From positions 1 to 21,312 of the IMG/VR virus record IMGVR_UViG_3300010885_021359: a DNA stretch of 21,312 nucleotides; one strand, given 5' to 3'. This DNA comes from a virus. This document shows positions 19,853-21,312 of the stretch, piece by piece (within the stretch, counting starts at the first letter, position 1; every line of letters begins with the position of its first letter). The notes under the pieces were generated by a model. The model was not told where the DNA came from. It saw nothing but the letters and a program-made list of their open reading frames with translations, and made no database searches. Both the position numbers and the translations under genes were made by a program.

Positions 19853-19919
19853 CCGGGAAACCCGGCGTATCAAACAGTCCCGGCTGACCTCATGCAGATT
19901 GATACGCTATAACGCATGT
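19853..19919 (+). promoter_or_regulatory. Structured promoter-like region upstream of 19934
   Basis: CCGGG/CCCGG forms a hairpin with AAA loop (19853-19865). GCGTATCAA (19865-19873) is a perfect inverse of TTGATACGC (19899-19907), 25 nt apart. TATAAC (19908-19913) is a five-of-six -10 box with a poor -35 (CTGACC) 18 bp before it. Given the terminator just upstream, a second promoter, possibly controlled by a dimeric regulator at the inverted repeat, is likely. Which nucleotides matter is unknown. Confidence 0.5.
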
Positions 19920-19933
19920 AAAGGAAATCTATA

Positions 19934-20419
19934 ATGGGATTCGCAACTCACCTTGGCCCTTGGTTGTTGGGTACAGTTAAAAACACCACTGGAACTACCG
20001 CTGGCACTATTCGCAATATGGGCGCAACTATGGTTGCGCAGTCCAAAACCATTTTGTACACGGACATTACGGCAGCTACGGTTGCTTTTACAATCCCCGC
20101 TGGTTCACAAATTGTAGATGCTACGTTTAACACCACTGTTGCTTACGCAACAACCACCCCTACATACGTTTTGCAAGTAAATGGCACGGCCATTAACACA
20201 GCAGCAAACGGAAGCGTATTTACAAACACAGGTATTGTTAACTTGTTGCTTGGCAATAACAACGCCGCTGGCGCTGTATTGTGTAACAACGTAGGTACAG
20301 GCGATGCAATCATTACATTTACACAGGCTAACGTCACCGCCACCTCTGGTGCTGGTGTCTTGACTGTAAGATATATTGTCAAAGATTCTGACGGCTCTGC
20401 CAATCCAAGCCAAGCCTAA
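19934..20419 (+). CDS. Putative virion protein, beta-rich (161 aa)
   Basis: A 161-residue Thr/Ala/Asn/Val-rich protein. The opening MGFATHLGPWLLGTVKNTTG is a pattern I associate with uncharacterised virion proteins in freshwater and marine phages. The rest is repetitive beta (TVAFTIPAGSQIVDATFNTT, VYVLQVNGTAI-like). SD AAAGGAA. It begins the second late unit, after the terminator. Possible head decoration or neck/fibre component. Unknown function; virion role inferred from composition. Confidence 0.75.
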   Translation: MGFATHLGPWLLGTVKNTTGTTAGTIRNMGATMVAQSKTILYTDITAATVAFTIPAGSQIVDATFNTTVAYATTTPTYVLQVNGTAINTAANGSVFTNTGIVNLLLGNNNAAGAVLCNNVGTGDAIITFTQANVTATSGAGVLTVRYIVKDSDGSANPSQA

Positions 20420-20427
20420 TTAATCAC

Positions 20428-20443
20428 GGGGGCTTCGGCCCCC
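20428..20443 (+). terminator. GC hairpin with TTCG loop between virion genes
   Basis: GGGGGC/GCCCCC around a TTCG tetraloop, unusually stable. Only two T residues and then ATAAC follow, so termination would be weak. More likely it tunes read-through or protects mRNA ends between the 19934 and 20463 genes. It overlaps no coding sequence. Confidence 0.6.
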
Positions 20444-20462
20444 TTATAACAGGAGATTAATT

Positions 20463-21005
20463 ATGGGAATGCAATATGACGTAAAGGCTGCTCACTTAAA
20501 TGCAACTGGCATTGCAGTGAGTGGGCCTAATCGCCTCAAAGGTATTATTTACACCAGCGGAACTTCCGCTGGAACAATTAATATTTGGGATACGGTTAGT
20601 GCCGTAACTGCAATCACTTCGTACACCAGAACAGCGGCGGTAATCACTGTTACCTTGGCTTCACATGGCTTGGTTACGGGCGACAAGATTGGCTTAACTT
20701 TCAGTTCTGGTACTGGCGGCTATGGAACAAACGGCAATTATGTTGTTACTGTTTTAACTTCTAGCACCTACACCGTAACTGACATCAACTCAGGAACAAT
20801 TACTTCTGGTACTGGTGGTACGCAAACTGTTGCCGGTGGTCGCTGGTTGTTCTCTTTAGATACAGCCGCAACAACAACCTCTGGTCAGCCTAGTGCCACA
20901 AGCATTTTGATTCCCGGCGAAGGCATTAAGGCCGACACAGGCATTTATTGTCAATTGGGAACAGCGGTTACAAACCAAAACGGAGTTACGGTGTTTTATG
21001 GCTGA
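20463..21005 (+). CDS. Putative virion protein with FCCH-like domain (180 aa)
   Basis: A 180-residue beta-rich protein. The central segment ITVTLASHGLVTGDKIGL, then GTNGNYVVTVLTSSTYTVTD, matches the repeated beta module called the ubiquitin-activating-enzyme-E1 FCCH-like domain, which is frequent in phage structural proteins ('vtvt-thgLxtGdxVxf...ng-ytVt'). Flanking regions open with MGMQYDVKAAHLNATGIAVS. SD AGGAGA. The stop overlaps the following ATG (20998). Likely head or tail surface component; inferred. Confidence 0.7.
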   Translation: MGMQYDVKAAHLNATGIAVSGPNRLKGIIYTSGTSAGTINIWDTVSAVTAITSYTRTAAVITVTLASHGLVTGDKIGLTFSSGTGGYGTNGNYVVTVLTSSTYTVTDINSGTITSGTGGTQTVAGGRWLFSLDTAATTTSGQPSATSILIPGEGIKADTGIYCQLGTAVTNQNGVTVFYG

Positions 21006-21312
21006 TAAGAGCTTTAACTTGATTGGTCGCAAGCTAATGATTGCGATCCCTTGTTACGATGGCAAAGTAAACATCAGAACTGCTTTTGCTATTGCAGAAC
21101 TTGTGCCTAAGCTAGACAAGATGGGTGTGCGATTAAGCCTCGTACACATGTCTGGCTGCTCAATCATTACCAAGGCACGAAACAAGTTAGTTCGTAATTT
21201 CATGGAATCGGATTGCACAGACTTTTTGTTTGTGGATGCCGATGTTGTGATTAACACGGACGCTGTTACTCGTTTGCTTGCCTTGGCAACAGACAAAGAT
21301 GTTGTAGCTGGA
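20998..21312 (+). CDS. GT-A fold glycosyltransferase (3' partial)
   Basis: The first 105 codons of a protein cut by the window edge. KLMIAIPCYDGKVNIRTAFA, then SLVHMSGCSIITKARNKLVR and FLFVDADVV give the order of a GT-A glycosyltransferase: N-terminal beta strand, nucleotide-sugar-binding region and a DxD-like metal motif (VDAD). ATG at 20998 overlaps the preceding stop; the SD is weak (GGAG about 12 nt upstream). Phage glycosyltransferases modify DNA or host surface glycans, or decorate the virion. Its place among virion genes suggests the last; sugar and acceptor are unknown. Confidence 0.82.
   Translation, partial: MADKSFNLIGRKLMIAIPCYDGKVNIRTAFAIAELVPKLDKMGVRLSLVHMSGCSIITKARNKLVRNFMESDCTDFLFVDADVVINTDAVTRLLALATDKDVVAG

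Noticed and set aside
1-21312. tRNA genes, CRISPR arrays, integrase or transposase
   Set aside because: No cloverleaf with a T-loop, no regularly spaced repeats with unique spacers, and no recombinase motifs were seen on reading; a computational scan was not possible.

Overview
The window is part of a dsDNA tailed bacteriophage genome (Caudoviricetes), not a host chromosome. The evidence is a syntenic block of small terminase, large terminase, portal, scaffold and major capsid genes, plus dense packing with stop/start overlaps and Shine-Dalgarno (SD) sites before most genes. A 798-residue portal of podovirus-like appearance sits next to a Mu gpT-like capsid protein. This mosaic is typical of environmental phages known mainly from metagenomes. 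The host cannot be fixed from the sequence beyond a bacterium that uses canonical SD sites and sigma70-like promoters.

Layout: (1) 1-4294, rightward replication and DNA-handling module: the tail of an unidentified gene, small proteins including a zinc-finger mini-protein with a GTG start, a helix-turn-helix (HTH) protein, a ParB-like protein with a coiled-coil tail, an SF2 helicase with a zinc ribbon, a Cys-rich mini-protein, and a stand-alone TOPRIM primase fragment. (2) 4277-11034, leftward: 26 short, tightly coupled genes of 49-179 codons. Only the YubB/DUF1281-like and DUF6884-like products are recognisable. Six of the 26 encode fewer than 60 residues and were found by reading the gaps. 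This is the accessory, probably early host-takeover region. (3) 11035-11217: a divergent control region with a good sigma70 promoter and three ATCGGTT repeats. (4) 11218-21312, rightward packaging and head operon: terS, a LexA-type winged-helix gene, a pair of structured 49-bp repeats, terL, portal, a coiled-coil mini-protein, a GroES-like co-chaperonin, scaffold, a structural protein, a decoration-like protein, major capsid, terminator, a second promoter-like region, two beta-rich virion-type proteins, and the start of a GT-A glycosyltransferase cut by the window edge.

Working picture: region 1 handles DNA replication and partition-like functions. Region 2 supplies small modulators, one of which ends in a textbook sliding-clamp-binding peptide. 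Region 4 packages DNA and builds the capsid, with its own chaperonin cofactor inserted between portal and scaffold. The most unusual unexplained signals are a dispersed GGTAACGNTNCYA motif spread over regions 1, 2 and 4, and its tandem, covarying hairpin form just upstream of terL. No tRNA, rRNA, CRISPR array, integrase or insertion sequence was seen. No gene-free stretch exceeds 300 bases.
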